Positions 1-8,518 are shown, numbered from the stretch's first letter. The stretch: DNA of 64,000 bases from Nostoc sp. PCC 7107 (GCF_000316625.1 NC_019676.1:2202501-2266500); one strand, 5' to 3'. Notes: a model not told the origin generated them from the letters alone. A program made the numbers and translations.

Positions 1-644
1 TTGTATTCCGTCAAAAAAAGGATACTACTTTTCGGAAGAAAAGACAGAAATTTCAGCCTTTGAGTAGCATTGAGATTTACCCAGGTATCCGCTCCTTTTA
101 TACCGACGTTAAAGTTACTCAAAAAAAAGGTTTTGGTTGCTTCAATTTAGCTGTTTATTGGAAAAGGAAGTATCGAGGAAAGCAAGATAAGGAAGCTTGG
201 TATTTATTAACTAATTTACCTGATTTAAACACTGCCCTCAAAATATATGCTCAACGTTTTGGGATTGAGGCGATGTTCAAAGATTGTAAAACAGGTGGGT
301 ACAATTTAGAGAGTTCTCAAGCTAATCCTGATAGACTTGTACGTCTAATTTTCTTAATTGCTTTGGCTATGACCAGTGCTTGGTTACATGGGCAAAGAAC
401 TAAATTTCAAAAACTTGATTCTTATATTTGTCGCCAAGAAGAAAAAAATAGAACCCAGAAACGTCATAGTAATTTCTGGATAGGTTTATATGGTTTCAAT
501 TGGATAGTTGCTTGGTATGGGTGTCAAGCATGGGTCGAGGAACTGGTCGGTTTCAGTCGCAATAAGCAAGCATATTATCAGCGCGGGTTAAGGGCTATGA
601 AGCTTATACAGCAAGCACTTTAGCTTGCTTGTCGCCCCTTGAAG
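1..644 (+). mobile_element. IS4-type insertion sequence, right half (cut by window edge)
   Basis: The partial transposase is followed at about 627-644 by a terminus that, read inward, is CTTCAAGGGGCGACAAG. This resembles the 16-bp inverted repeat CTGAAGGGGTGACAAA of the intact IS4 element at 39592-40863. The two elements therefore belong to one subgroup but are not copies of the same element. The left end lies outside the window, so I cannot tell whether the element is complete. Confidence 0.8.
3..623 (+). CDS. IS4-family transposase, C-terminal part (5' end outside window)
   Basis: The reading frame is open from the first bases of the window, so this is the C-terminal part of a DDE transposase and the TTG at 60 is not a true start. 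It aligns along its length with the C-terminal half of the 383-aa transposase at 39692-40843, roughly half of the positions being the same by eye. The IS4 signature Y-(2)-R-(3)-E-(6)-K is complete in YAQRFGIEAMFKDCK, which carries the third catalytic acidic residue. The motif KTGGYNLES and the ending RGLRAMKLIQ are also shared. No internal stop is visible. Whether the upstream part with the first two catalytic Asp residues is intact cannot be seen here. Confidence 0.88.
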   Translation, partial: VFRQKKDTTFRKKRQKFQPLSSIEIYPGIRSFYTDVKVTQKKGFGCFNLAVYWKRKYRGKQDKEAWYLLTNLPDLNTALKIYAQRFGIEAMFKDCKTGGYNLESSQANPDRLVRLIFLIALAMTSAWLHGQRTKFQKLDSYICRQEEKNRTQKRHSNFWIGLYGFNWIVAWYGCQAWVEELVGFSRNKQAYYQRGLRAMKLIQQAL

Positions 645-671
645 TTTTAGAGAGTCTTTATGTAAGTCCTG

Positions 672-1703
672 CTAATTCATTTCTTGAATTTGTAAGCGGA
701 CAGTGTGTTCTGTTGTTCCGCTGAGTTGCAGTTCCATAACTTCCGTACCAAGAGGTTCAATGCAACTGAGGAGCGATCGCAAGTTTGGTGTACTGGCACC
801 AGTATCTACATATAATCTATCTGCTAGGCTACTGATGCGTTTCCAAGTCATGTATAACTTGCCAATTAGTTGTTCCATTTGCGAAGCTTGATTGACTAAA
901 TCAGCAGCTACACTTAGACAGCCAACTCTGTGGGCTTCTTCTAAGGCGGTCTCTATGTCGACTTCTTCTTTAGCCAGTGCTTGGACTTGTGCCGCAGATT
1001 TGAGATATTTGGCTAACTGTCGCGCTTCTGTAGTTGCCTGCTTAATAGTATCTATATCAGGGTTGGCAATGATTTCTTTTTGAATAAATTTTTGGTGTTG
1101 TTCTGGCAATTTTTCCATTTCTTTTACCAGTGGGGCAATATATCGCGGTGGTAAGGAATTATCCGCGGCTTTGACCTTTACTGGTTCAGGGATTAAATCT
1201 GAAGACATCGCCATCCATTCATCAGTGAGTTGGCGGACTTCTCGGCGTGTAATGCGATCGCCTTTTTGGGCGGCTTCACTTACCATTTGTTGTACTTCTG
1301 GGGAAGATTTCGCTGTTTCGACAAAGGCGCGTTTGCTAAAGTTATTAACTGCGGCAGGTTCCAGTCTACCTTCTTCTAAAAGAGTATCGGCACTGTTGGC
1401 TAGTTGAATCCAAGAATAAGCTTGACTTTTGCTAATTTCTCTTTCTTTTAGCCATTTAAGAAAGCCCGTACCGCGTCCATCGCCACCTTTTTTCTCTCTA
1501 TCGCGTACTGCGCGTAAAATTCGCCCCCGCCAAATTTCTGTTTGCAGGTCAAAGCGATCGCATACTTGCCAAGCTATATCCAACTGCTGTAAAAAATCAG
1601 ACTCAGGAATTTGCTCATCTTCTGGATCTGGCAGTTCAAAACTGAGATCAGTTGGCTGTTGTAGGGCAGCAGCAAGGTCATTAATAGCGTCGGTATCTTG
1701 CAC
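672..1703 (-). CDS. Conserved cyanobacterial protein with helix-turn-helix-like segment, function unknown
   Basis: 343 aa from a GTG start. No catalytic motif is recognised. An acidic N-terminus is followed around residues 80-105 by a segment (FLKWLKEREISKSQAYSWI) that reads like the helix-turn-helix of small replication or partition-type proteins: 'SKSQAYSWIQLA' resembles the recognition helix seen in DUF3102-type proteins. The middle (about 195-265) is charged and likely helical. The C-terminal 70 residues look like a separate small domain. There is no signal peptide or membrane segment. It lies directly downstream of an IS4 end and convergent with it, and has its own upstream spacer. A DNA-binding role is my inference from the helix pattern only. 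Confidence 0.75.
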   Translation of the reverse strand: MQDTDAINDLAAALQQPTDLSFELPDPEDEQIPESDFLQQLDIAWQVCDRFDLQTEIWRGRILRAVRDREKKGGDGRGTGFLKWLKEREISKSQAYSWIQLANSADTLLEEGRLEPAAVNNFSKRAFVETAKSSPEVQQMVSEAAQKGDRITRREVRQLTDEWMAMSSDLIPEPVKVKAADNSLPPRYIAPLVKEMEKLPEQHQKFIQKEIIANPDIDTIKQATTEARQLAKYLKSAAQVQALAKEEVDIETALEEAHRVGCLSVAADLVNQASQMEQLIGKLYMTWKRISSLADRLYVDTGASTPNLRSLLSCIEPLGTEVMELQLSGTTEHTVRLQIQEMN

Positions 1704-1825
1704 GGTGGAAAACTGACTAGGGTATGCGTCGGCTTATTATGACATAATCTGCGTGTGATAAAGCAAGATTCCGTTTTTGGTTCCTATGTGTACATGCTGG
1801 GTGGAAGTAATTAAAGCAAAGTTTT

Positions 1826-1882
1826 GCGGGTGTAAGAGTGAAGGTTTTTTACACCCTTACACCCATTTACCTCTACACCCTA
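1826..1882. repeat. GGTGTAAG/CTTACACC inverted and tandem repeat
   Basis: GGGTGTAAG is followed at short distance by CTTACACCC and two further degenerate TTACACCC/CTACACCC units. The stretch can form a hairpin and lies between ychF (ending at 1898) and the upstream side of the 343-aa gene. CCTTACACCCCTACGCCC inside the small element at 26318-26438 is of the same type. Confidence 0.55.
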
Positions 1883-1897
1883 ATATCCATAGTTAAT

Positions 1898-2989
1898 CTA
1901 CACGTTAAATAGGAATAACAGGACATCCCCTTCTTGGACGATGTACTCTTTTCCTTCACTTCTGACTAAGCCTTTTTCTTTAGCACCTTTCATCGAACCA
2001 TTGGCTACTAAATCATTGTAAGCAACGGTTTCGGCACGAATAAATCCCCGTTCAAAATCAGAGTGAATGACACCTGCGGCTTGGGGTGCAGACATACCTG
2101 CATGAATTGTCCAAGCACGGGTTTCTTTAGGGCCACTGGTGAAATATGTCCGTAAACCCAATAGTGTGTAAGTTGCGCGAATCAAAGATTTCAATCCGCC
2201 TTCTTTCGCACCTAAAGATTCTAAGAAATCAGCTTTTTCTTCTTCAGCTAATTCAACTAGTTCTGCTTCTACTTGAGCAGAAACGATGACAACTTGAGCA
2301 TTTTCTTGCGCTGCGATTGGCCGGACTCTTTCGACAAATTCATTACCTGTGGCTAAGTCATCTTCGGAAACATTAGCCGCGTAGATAATCGGTTTACTAG
2401 TTAGCAGTCCTAGCCCTTGAATAATTGCGGATTCTTCTTCATTTAAACTGACTTGACGTACAGATTTACCTTCATTTAAAGCTGCAATTAGTTTTTCGAG
2501 AACTGTGATTTCAAATTGAGCATCTTTGCTGGTGCGGGCTTGTTTGCGGGTGCGTTCAATACGGCGCTCAATTTGCCCTAAGTCGGCTAAACCGAGTTCC
2601 AAATTAATAATTTCAATATCTCGTGCTGGATCAACAGAACCCGCAACGTGGATAATGTCATCATTCTCGAAACAACGCACCACATGAACGATCGCATCAA
2701 CTTCTCTAATGTGCGATAAAAACTGATTCCCCAGTCCTTCACCTTGACTTGCACCTTTTACCAAACCGGCAATATCCACAAACTCAACACGGGCTGGGAC
2801 AATTTGTACAGAACCGGAAATTTGTGACAGCACATTTAACCGTTCATCCGGTACTGCGACAACGCCGACATTCGGTTCAATCGTGCAGAAGGGAAAGTTA
2901 GCAGCCTCCGCTTTCGCATTGGCTACTACGGCATTAAATAAAGTAGATTTTCCGACGTTGGGAAGTCCGACAATTCCGGCTCTTAGCAT
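1898..2989 (-). CDS. ychF: Redox-regulated GTPase/ATPase YchF (Obg-like)
   Basis: P-loop NTPase of the TRAFAC class (Obg/OLA1 family), a ribosome-associated, ATP-preferring enzyme implicated in stress responses. The sequence begins MLRAGIVGLPNVGKST with the Walker A at residues 8-16, has DIAGLVKGAS as G3, the non-canonical G4 NVSE expected for YchF instead of NKxD, and a C-terminal TGS domain ending in GDVLLFLFNV. The length, 363 aa, is that of the family. An in-frame ATG 48 bases upstream would add 16 residues, but these are encoded by a TTTTGGA-type repeat and match no family member I know, so I place the start at 2989. The proline-rich ORF lies immediately upstream on the same strand. Confidence 0.96.
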   Translation of the reverse strand: MLRAGIVGLPNVGKSTLFNAVVANAKAEAANFPFCTIEPNVGVVAVPDERLNVLSQISGSVQIVPARVEFVDIAGLVKGASQGEGLGNQFLSHIREVDAIVHVVRCFENDDIIHVAGSVDPARDIEIINLELGLADLGQIERRIERTRKQARTSKDAQFEITVLEKLIAALNEGKSVRQVSLNEEESAIIQGLGLLTSKPIIYAANVSEDDLATGNEFVERVRPIAAQENAQVVIVSAQVEAELVELAEEEKADFLESLGAKEGGLKSLIRATYTLLGLRTYFTSGPKETRAWTIHAGMSAPQAAGVIHSDFERGFIRAETVAYNDLVANGSMKGAKEKGLVRSEGKEYIVQEGDVLLFLFNV

Positions 2990-3033
2990 TTTGGAGTTAG
3001 ATTTTGGATTTTGAATTAAACTACTAAGATAAT

Positions 3034-3219
3034 TCAAACAGGTTCAGGTATGGTTTGGGGGATTGTACCGGGGACAGTTTGGGGAATTGGCGCGGGTACA
3101 GTTTCCGGTACAGGTTCGGGAATCACTGGTTGTGGTGTCGGTTCCGGTCTGGGTAGGGGGTTCGGCTGCGGAGTCGGAATTTGTGGTTCGGGAATGGAAA
3201 TAGCTTGAATATCAATCAT
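3034..3219 (-). CDS. Proline-rich small protein (PEP/PxP repeats)
   Basis: 61 aa. After a short lead (MIDIQAISIPEP) the protein consists almost wholly of alternating Pro with Glu, Gln, Ile, Val or Thr, such as IPEPVPETVPAPIPQTVP. There is no signal peptide, membrane segment or cysteine. Such PxP strings are extended polyproline-II-like rods and are usually spacer or surface-exposed stretches. The ORF ends 45 bases before the chosen ychF start on the same strand, so it could be co-transcribed. Evidence that it is a gene is the uninterrupted frame with strongly biased composition. Against it are the short length, simple repeats and lack of a clear ribosome binding site. Confidence 0.5.
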   Translation of the reverse strand: MIDIQAISIPEPQIPTPQPNPLPRPEPTPQPVIPEPVPETVPAPIPQTVPGTIPQTIPEPV

Positions 3220-3254
3220 GGGTAGTCTGGTTAAATTATCTGACTATCCCCAAG

Positions 3255-3382
3255 CTAGATGATAACTTCAGATGCTGACATCTGCCTAATTGGTTAGAGG
3301 TTGTTTGAAAAGTGGTTGGCTGTGATTTTAGGCACTAATCGATCCCCCCTAACCCCCTTTTTATTTACAGGACTGTTTCATT
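3255..3382. repeat. Dispersed Nostocales repeat containing a C-rich GATCCCCCCTAACCCCC motif
   Basis: The stretch includes GATCCCCCCTAACCCCC at about 3341-3357, a C-rich motif common in intergenic DNA of filamentous cyanobacteria. The IS5-type element begins at 3384 directly next to it. I see no gene in it. Confidence 0.5.
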
Positions 3383-3398
3383 AGACCTCTTGCACGAA

Positions 3399-4253
3399 TC
3401 AAGAAAACAGGGCAAGTTCATAGTTGAGAAGCCCAGCAATCAAATTGCAACGTAGACCAAAACGTTTTCTGCGATTACGGTATTGTTCTTTGAGGATGCG
3501 AAAAATCTTCAATCGGCGGTTGATATGTTCACCAACAACAAGTAGTTGAGCTAGATTTCGATGATGCTGACGTTCAGGAGTGGATAAATTAACACCACGA
3601 GGCTTTTTAGTGGGAATGCAGCTATGAGTATGGAGTTTAGCTATACCTTGGTAGCCTTTATCTGCTAAACATAACTGTGAAGCATGAAATCTCACTTCCG
3701 TGTTTTTTAGTAAGCGGAAGTCATGAATGCGACCAATACCATAAGCCGTACAGATAATTTTGCCACTACTTTGGTCAACTACTAATTGTGCTTTCAAGGT
3801 ATGACGTTTTTTCTTGCCACTATAGTAGCGACGCTGTTTTTTTTGGGCTTTCCACAGGTGTCTCAGTCACATCTACTACCATTACTTTCCATTCAGATGC
3901 TTGCTGATAAAGCTCTTTTTTTCCAGGTAATCGGAATGCTCCCGACTTAATTAAAATATTTTCCACCTTCCCCACTATCCGACATACTGTGGATTCATGT
4001 ATACCCCAACTTTTAGAGATATGGAAGTAAGTTCGATATTCTCCGGAGGCGGAGCGTCTCCGGCTCCGCGCCAATATTCCAGTGCCACTAGTAAGTGGTC
4101 TTCTACTCTTAACTTTGGCTGCCCTCCCTTTTTCCCAGTTCTCACCAGTTCTGGCTTCAGGACTTCTACCATCTTCCCAAATGTAGCTATATGCACCCCA
4201 CATCAGCGTTTAAATTCTGATGCTGGTAGGTCTTTTATCTGTTCGTAGCTCAT
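3399..4253 (-). pseudogene. IS5-family transposase, disabled by a nonsense codon, a 26-nt insertion and an A-tract frameshift
   Basis: A DDE transposase readable in three pieces. It starts MSYEQIKDLPASEFKR at 4253 and meets an in-frame TGA at 4203-4205 (codon 17). The frame then continues CGVHIATFGKMVEVL to LEYWR, where 26 extra bases (4042-4067) shift the frame. The second piece (EYRTYFHISKSWGIHESTVCRI to VVDVTETPVESPKK) carries a helix-turn-helix and the first catalytic Asp. At the eight-A run 3837-3844 the frame shifts again. The third piece (QRRYYSGKKKRHTLKAQ to the end LNYELALFS) carries the remaining DDE region. An A8 run could in principle allow transcriptional slippage in active relatives, but the other two lesions make this copy dead. 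Confidence 0.9.
4042..4067. repeat. 26-nt palindromic short dispersed repeat inserted in the IS5 transposase
   Basis: Removing these 26 bases restores the codons for LEYWR-EYRTYF, the sequence expected for this transposase family. The insert is GC-rich and contains a stem CGGAG-CGT-CTCCG, the look of the short dispersed palindromes of Nostoc genomes. Its length is not a multiple of three, so it breaks the frame. Confidence 0.75.
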
Positions 4254-4582
4254 TGCTCTTTCATTTTTGACCAGTATTTTTTCATGCTTACATTATTCGT
4301 GCAAGAGGTCTATTTAAAATTGTGCCTTGTTCATCAACTTGACATAAAAGCAATTTCTACTTTCTGCTCCTCACCTTCGGTGACAAACATCGGATAAATC
4401 AAAGTTTATGAATCGAAACACCAGTGAGATTTTTGATTAAAAGCCAAGTTTGGCTAACTAAATCAGCCTCATTCCAATTATTAGTTGATTTTTGGTAAAC
4501 ATCTGCCCCCAAATTCTCTATGTAATGTCTATCCTGGAATAGTAGGGGAATCACCTTAGCGTAAACTGCCAACAGGTGTTAG

Positions 4583-5752
4583 ATGCTGCAAATAGAACAG
4601 ATATTACACCACCGTTATCAAATCCAACGGCAACTAGGTAATAATGGCATTCGCCAAACTTGGCTGGCCAAAGATTTACAAGCTGCTGATGGGGAAGAAT
4701 CATTAGTGGTGGTGAAACTTTTGGCTTTCGGCGGAACTGTCCAGTGGGATGACTTGAAGTTGTTTGAGAGAGAAGCACAAGTTCTCAAACAGCTAAAACA
4801 TCCGCGCATTCCGCAATACATTGATTACTTTTGTATTGATGACCGCACATTGTGGTTTGGCTTAGTCCAACAATATATTCCTGGGGAATCACTCAAAGAA
4901 AAACTCATAGTTGGTAAACGCTGTACAGAAAAGCACGCCAGGAAAATTGCGACTGAGGTTTTAAAAATTCTGATATATCTGCATGAATTGAATCCTGGTG
5001 TGTTGCATCGGGATATCAAGCCAAGCAATTTAATTTGGGGTGAAGATAATCAGATTTATTTGGTAGATTTCGGTGCAGTTCAAGATAGAGCTGCTAAAGA
5101 AGGTGTGACCTTTACTGTGGTTGGAACTTATGGTTATGCGCCGATGGAACAATTTGGTGGTCGGGCTGTTCCTGCATCTGATTTGTATGCGTTGGGAGCA
5201 TCGTTAATTCATTTATTAACTGGTGTTCCCCCTGGCGATTTACCGCAACAAGATTTGCGATTACAATTCGCTGATCGAGTGAACGCAAGTTCTAGTTTTG
5301 TGCGCTGGTTGCAAAAGATGACTGAACCCGCACCAGAACAACGCTTTAGTAATGCCCGCCAAGCACTGGAGACTTTAAAATCGAATTTGGCTGTCAAACC
5401 TGTCAGCCATAAGATAATTAATAATTCTGGTTGTGGGATTAATTCTACGGAACCAGTACCAGAAGAGATTTTGGGATGGAATTGGGGGGCTTTTTTATTA
5501 CCTTGGTTTTGGTTATGGACTAATCAGGTATGGTGTGGATTGTTTTGTTTTGTACCACAAATTGGTTGGTTTATGGCGATCGCTATGGGGGCAAAAGGTA
5601 ATGAATGGGCTTGGAGAAGTAGACAATGGCGCAGTATAGAACATTTTAAAGAACATCAACGCGGTTGGGCGATCGCAGGCATTCTCATCGGCGCACCCAT
5701 GAGTTTGATTTTATGGGTTAGCGCATTTCTAGTTATGAAGTCAATCTTTTAA
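4583..5752 (+). CDS. Serine/threonine protein kinase with C-terminal membrane segments
   Basis: 389 aa. The N-terminal 270 residues are a Hanks-type kinase: Lys45 in VVVKLL, Glu63, the catalytic loop HRDIKPSN with Asp144, DFG at 162-164 and the APE-equivalent APMEQFGG. The glycine loop is weak (LGNNGIRQTW). A linker of about 40 residues leads to a hydrophobic C-terminus (about 295-389) with two or three membrane segments rich in Trp, including LLPWFWLWTNQVWCGLF and GILIGAPMSLILWVSAF. It therefore probably sits on the membrane with the kinase in the cytoplasm. It is a single-gene unit with a hairpin behind it. The substrate is unknown. Confidence 0.93.
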   Translation: MLQIEQILHHRYQIQRQLGNNGIRQTWLAKDLQAADGEESLVVVKLLAFGGTVQWDDLKLFEREAQVLKQLKHPRIPQYIDYFCIDDRTLWFGLVQQYIPGESLKEKLIVGKRCTEKHARKIATEVLKILIYLHELNPGVLHRDIKPSNLIWGEDNQIYLVDFGAVQDRAAKEGVTFTVVGTYGYAPMEQFGGRAVPASDLYALGASLIHLLTGVPPGDLPQQDLRLQFADRVNASSSFVRWLQKMTEPAPEQRFSNARQALETLKSNLAVKPVSHKIINNSGCGINSTEPVPEEILGWNWGAFLLPWFWLWTNQVWCGLFCFVPQIGWFMAIAMGAKGNEWAWRSRQWRSIEHFKEHQRGWAIAGILIGAPMSLILWVSAFLVMKSIF

Positions 5753-5778
5753 GGGTGTCTGAGTTGTTTTAGAGAGAT

Positions 5779-5810
5779 ATATCCCCGACTTTTTCAAAAA
5801 ATCGGGGATC
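5779..5810. terminator. Hairpin between the convergent kinase and msrA genes
   Basis: ATCCCCGA (5781-5788) pairs with TCGGGGAT (5802-5809), and the arms extend inward through CTTTTT/AAAAAA. It lies 29 bases after the kinase stop and 35 bases from the end of msrA, a position that could serve both strands. Confidence 0.65.
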
Positions 5811-5844
5811 TGAACACCAGGATAGATCACTTTTTCGGCAAACT

Positions 5845-6522
5845 TTATTTAGTATAAATTTCCGGAAACGTGGTTTCAAGTTTAGCTAATTTTGGCAAGT
5901 CATGGGCTACGACATAGCGACTATCAGGATTACGGGCAATATAGTTTTGATGGTATTCTTCAGCTTGATAAAAACCTTGTAATGGACTTACTTCGGTGAC
6001 AATTTGCTTGTTAAAGATTTTCTGCTGATTGAGTTGATCAATATATTTCTGTACTTCTTGTTTTTGTTGGTCGTTAGCAGCAAATATCACTGAACGATAT
6101 TGTCTACCAGAGTCTGGCCCTTGGCGATTTAATTGCGTCGGGTCATGGGCTACCAAAAAGTAAACTTTTAATAGTTGATTGTAGGAAATCTTTGAGGGAT
6201 CATAAGTGATTTTGACTGATTCCGCGTGATTAGTAAATCCAGAACTGACAAGTGAGTAGTCTGCGGTTATCGCATCGCCACCAGAAAAGCCAGAAACAAC
6301 ATCAGAGACACCGTTGAGATGCTCAAAAACTGCTTCCATTCCCCAAAAGCAGCCACCACCAAAAACGGCTACCTGTTTATTTTGAGGTGTAATGGTTGAG
6401 ATATCACTGGCGGGCGTGGGAAACATAACACGGGATACACCATACAGAAGTAGAAAACTCAAGGATATGATCGATAAGTTGCGTACTAAGTGGCGAGAGA
6501 GTGTAAAGTTGTTACTTGACAT
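5845..6522 (-). CDS. msrA: Peptide-methionine (S)-S-oxide reductase MsrA with N-terminal membrane anchor
   Basis: Reduces methionine-S-sulfoxide in proteins using a catalytic cysteine recycled by thioredoxin. The MsrA signature GGGCFWGMEAVFEHLNGV has the catalytic Cys58. Other family motifs are YDPSKISYNQLL, FFLVAHDPTQLNRQGPDSGRQYRS and EEYHQNYIARNP. The first 36 residues hold a hydrophobic stretch (LSIISLSFLLLYGVSRVMF), so the enzyme is probably exported or anchored with the catalytic domain in the periplasm or thylakoid lumen. Apart from Cys58 no cysteine is present, so there is no resolving Cys in this protein and regeneration would be direct. It is a single gene, not fused to MsrB. Confidence 0.95.
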   Translation of the reverse strand: MSSNNFTLSRHLVRNLSIISLSFLLLYGVSRVMFPTPASDISTITPQNKQVAVFGGGCFWGMEAVFEHLNGVSDVVSGFSGGDAITADYSLVSSGFTNHAESVKITYDPSKISYNQLLKVYFLVAHDPTQLNRQGPDSGRQYRSVIFAANDQQKQEVQKYIDQLNQQKIFNKQIVTEVSPLQGFYQAEEYHQNYIARNPDSRYVVAHDLPKLAKLETTFPEIYTK

Positions 6523-6653
6523 GAGTGTGTAAACTCCTTTGATGATTGATTTAGTTTTTTGGTTATGAGATAGCGATCGCTATCTTGAAATTCAACTCGG
6601 TAATAAAAATTTATAAAACTAAGACAGCACAAGACTTTTAACTCTGTTACCTA

Positions 6654-7793
6654 TTACCTGTTCCCTCCTAATAATGTAGGTAATTTCAAAATAAAAATAC
6701 TGCCATTCCCCAGTTCTGAACGAAGTTCGATTGTACCGCCAATGCACTCTACAAGGCGTTTGACGATACATAAACCCATCCCAGTGCCGCCTGTAGAACG
6801 CGTGCGAGACGCATCTACGCGATAAAATGGTTCAAAAATGCGGGACTGTTCTAATAAGGGGATACCACATCCTTTGTCGCTGACTTGAATCATTGCCCAA
6901 CCATTAGCTTTACTTAACTGCAATGTAATTGGCTCATCAGGATCTGAGTATTTGACTGCATTAGCAATTAAATGACTTAATATCTGCATTAGCTGGTGGC
7001 TTTCTGCTTTGACTTCAATCGGAAAAGGTGGGATTTCTAGCTGAATTAACCGATGATGAAATTTTTCTGTCATCCCAGCCATAGCTGCCAGCAAATCATT
7101 AAGTAATAAAGGTTCAGTTTCCCAGGGACAAGGAATTGTGCTGTTATCTGCCCGTGCTAAATATAGTAAGTCTTGCAAAATATGATTCATTCTTTCCGCA
7201 TCAGAAACAGCCATTTCCAGAGTTTCTTTCTGGGAAGCAGCTAAATTATGACTGCGTTGTAAGCTTCTTTGCAGATATCCATAAACCATGCTCAAAGGTG
7301 TGCGTAATTCATGGGCTAAATCGCTGAACAACTGGCGCTGCTGTTCTTTGGCTTCTGAAAGTCTGGTTAAAAATTCCATCCATGTCTGGGCTAACTCCTG
7401 AATTTCGCTTGGTGTTTGATTCAAACCTAACTGGTGGGGAGTTAGTTCAGTTGTGCAGGTTTCTGCCCATTGATTCATCTGTTGTAATGGTAAAAGCGAT
7501 CGCTTAATGAACAACGCCGTGAAAACAATTGTAGTAGTAAGCGAGAAAACGCCCATTATTCCCAAACTTTGAATCATCGTCAACAGTTGAGCATCATCAG
7601 CAATACCATAATTTTGATGAGCAATCATCAGAAACTGTCTGATTTCCCAACCCGCCCAAATTGTAAAGCTACTTAGTCCGAACGTCACAATTATAATGAT
7701 GCCAACAGTCAACCGGAAATGAAGTGAAGCAGTGTCAATTCTAGCTACAAAAAACTCAACTAATTTTCTTGGGAAATTTCCGGCAAAATTCAT
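6654..7793 (-). CDS. Orphan membrane sensor histidine kinase
   Basis: 379 aa. Two membrane segments (about 27-47 and 75-97) enclose a very short extracytoplasmic loop of about 27 residues, too small for a ligand-binding domain, so sensing is likely intramembrane or cytoplasmic. A linker of HAMP-like size follows, then HisKA with the phosphoacceptor His161 in SDLAHELRTPLSMVYGY, and HATPase_c with the N box ANAVKYSDPDEP, G1 DKGCGIP, F box FEPFYR and G2 GGTGMGLCIVKRL. All catalytic motifs are intact. No response regulator is adjacent in this window, so its partner must be encoded elsewhere. Confidence 0.94.
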   Translation of the reverse strand: MNFAGNFPRKLVEFFVARIDTASLHFRLTVGIIIIVTFGLSSFTIWAGWEIRQFLMIAHQNYGIADDAQLLTMIQSLGIMGVFSLTTTIVFTALFIKRSLLPLQQMNQWAETCTTELTPHQLGLNQTPSEIQELAQTWMEFLTRLSEAKEQQRQLFSDLAHELRTPLSMVYGYLQRSLQRSHNLAASQKETLEMAVSDAERMNHILQDLLYLARADNSTIPCPWETEPLLLNDLLAAMAGMTEKFHHRLIQLEIPPFPIEVKAESHQLMQILSHLIANAVKYSDPDEPITLQLSKANGWAMIQVSDKGCGIPLLEQSRIFEPFYRVDASRTRSTGGTGMGLCIVKRLVECIGGTIELRSELGNGSIFILKLPTLLGGNR

Positions 7794-7857
7794 GGGAATA
7801 TCTCATATATATAGGATTAATATTTGCTTTTTTATTTGCCTTTTTTGCTGTTCCCTC

Positions 7858-7899
7858 CCTACATAAGTATGTTCAGTAATTAAATCAGAATTCTTATAG
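7858..7899. repeat. Dispersed repeat copy 1 (GTTCAGTAAT-containing)
   Basis: About 42 bases (CTACATAAGTATGTTCAG onward, running into TAAATCAGAATTCTTATAG) match a second copy at 21600-21640 at about four of five positions. The copy is upstream of the histidine kinase gene, oriented away from it. Confidence 0.6.
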
Positions 7900-8354
7900 C
7901 AATTAATTGCCATAAATTGCCCTACCTGAGTTGACCATTCAAAGAAAATCCAAGTACCGCTTTACATAATTTAAATTTAGTCGCATAACACTTGAGAAAA
8001 ATGAGTTTTTCCTGAATATAGTTAAAGCTTTTGCTGAAAAAAGAGTGGCAGTTATTACTAATAAAATACTTTGTCAGTATCAAACTGGATTTTATCACCC
8101 ATTGACAATGAGAGATTTGCTTCTGAAATACCCTTATTATGAGGGTGATTTTCTGTGTACTAAAAACCATAATTTACCATGCTGTATAAAGATTTTTTGC
8201 CTTATAAGATTATTATTTTAATAGAGTATTTTATAGGCATTTTTACAAAAGTTTAATGTCATAATGAGCTTTCTTTTAAATCAATAAATTAATGTATTAA
8301 GTTAGACAGATTTAGCAATATAGCGATTTCCGATCAAGTGAGGTACAGAACTAA

Positions 8355-8495
8355 TGTTTTTGAACGCAGAGGGGCGCAGAGTTAAGCGCAAAGTTGAGGC
8401 AGCGCGATCTTGGGGGTTTCCCCCATGAGCGACTGCCGACCCAGAGAGAAGTTGCCAGGAGGTTTCCCTCCAAGCAAACTTTGGTGGAGTTGCCT
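8355..8495. repeat. Mosaic of dispersed repeats (ACGCAGAGGGGCGCAGAG type)
   Basis: GAACGCAGAGGGGCGCAGAG is followed by CTTGGGGGTTTCCCCCATGA and a GGAGGTTTCCCTCC palindrome. The first part has a relative at 30376-30410 (AACGCAAAGTGGCGCAGAGG). The palindromes GGGGGTTTCCCCC and GGAGGTTTCCCTCC can form small hairpins. Sequences of this kind are common between genes in Nostoc-type genomes. Confidence 0.6.
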
Positions 8496-8518
8496 AATTT
8501 GATTAGCAATGTATTTAG

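Larger units (their letters stand above)
3384..4310 (-). mobile_element. IS5-type insertion sequence, complete ends, inactive transposase
   Basis: The element is bounded by perfect 16-bp terminal inverted repeats: GACCTCTTGCACGAAT at 3384-3399 and its exact reverse complement at 4295-4310. A TA dinucleotide flanks both ends (3382-3383 and 4311-4312), consistent with a 2-bp target duplication. Its length is 927 bp. The only gene is the broken transposase on the minus strand. The stop codon of that gene overlaps the left inverted repeat. Confidence 0.9.

Noticed and set aside
703-1716. Several plus-strand frames of 60-95 codons over the 343-aa minus-strand gene
   Set aside because: They are antisense to a well-formed gene, have no domain-like composition, and are unordered fragments.
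7922-8170. 82-codon minus-strand frame in the long spacer
   Set aside because: Composition is of AT-rich translation (many Lys, Phe, Ile, Ser) with no motif or ribosome binding site.
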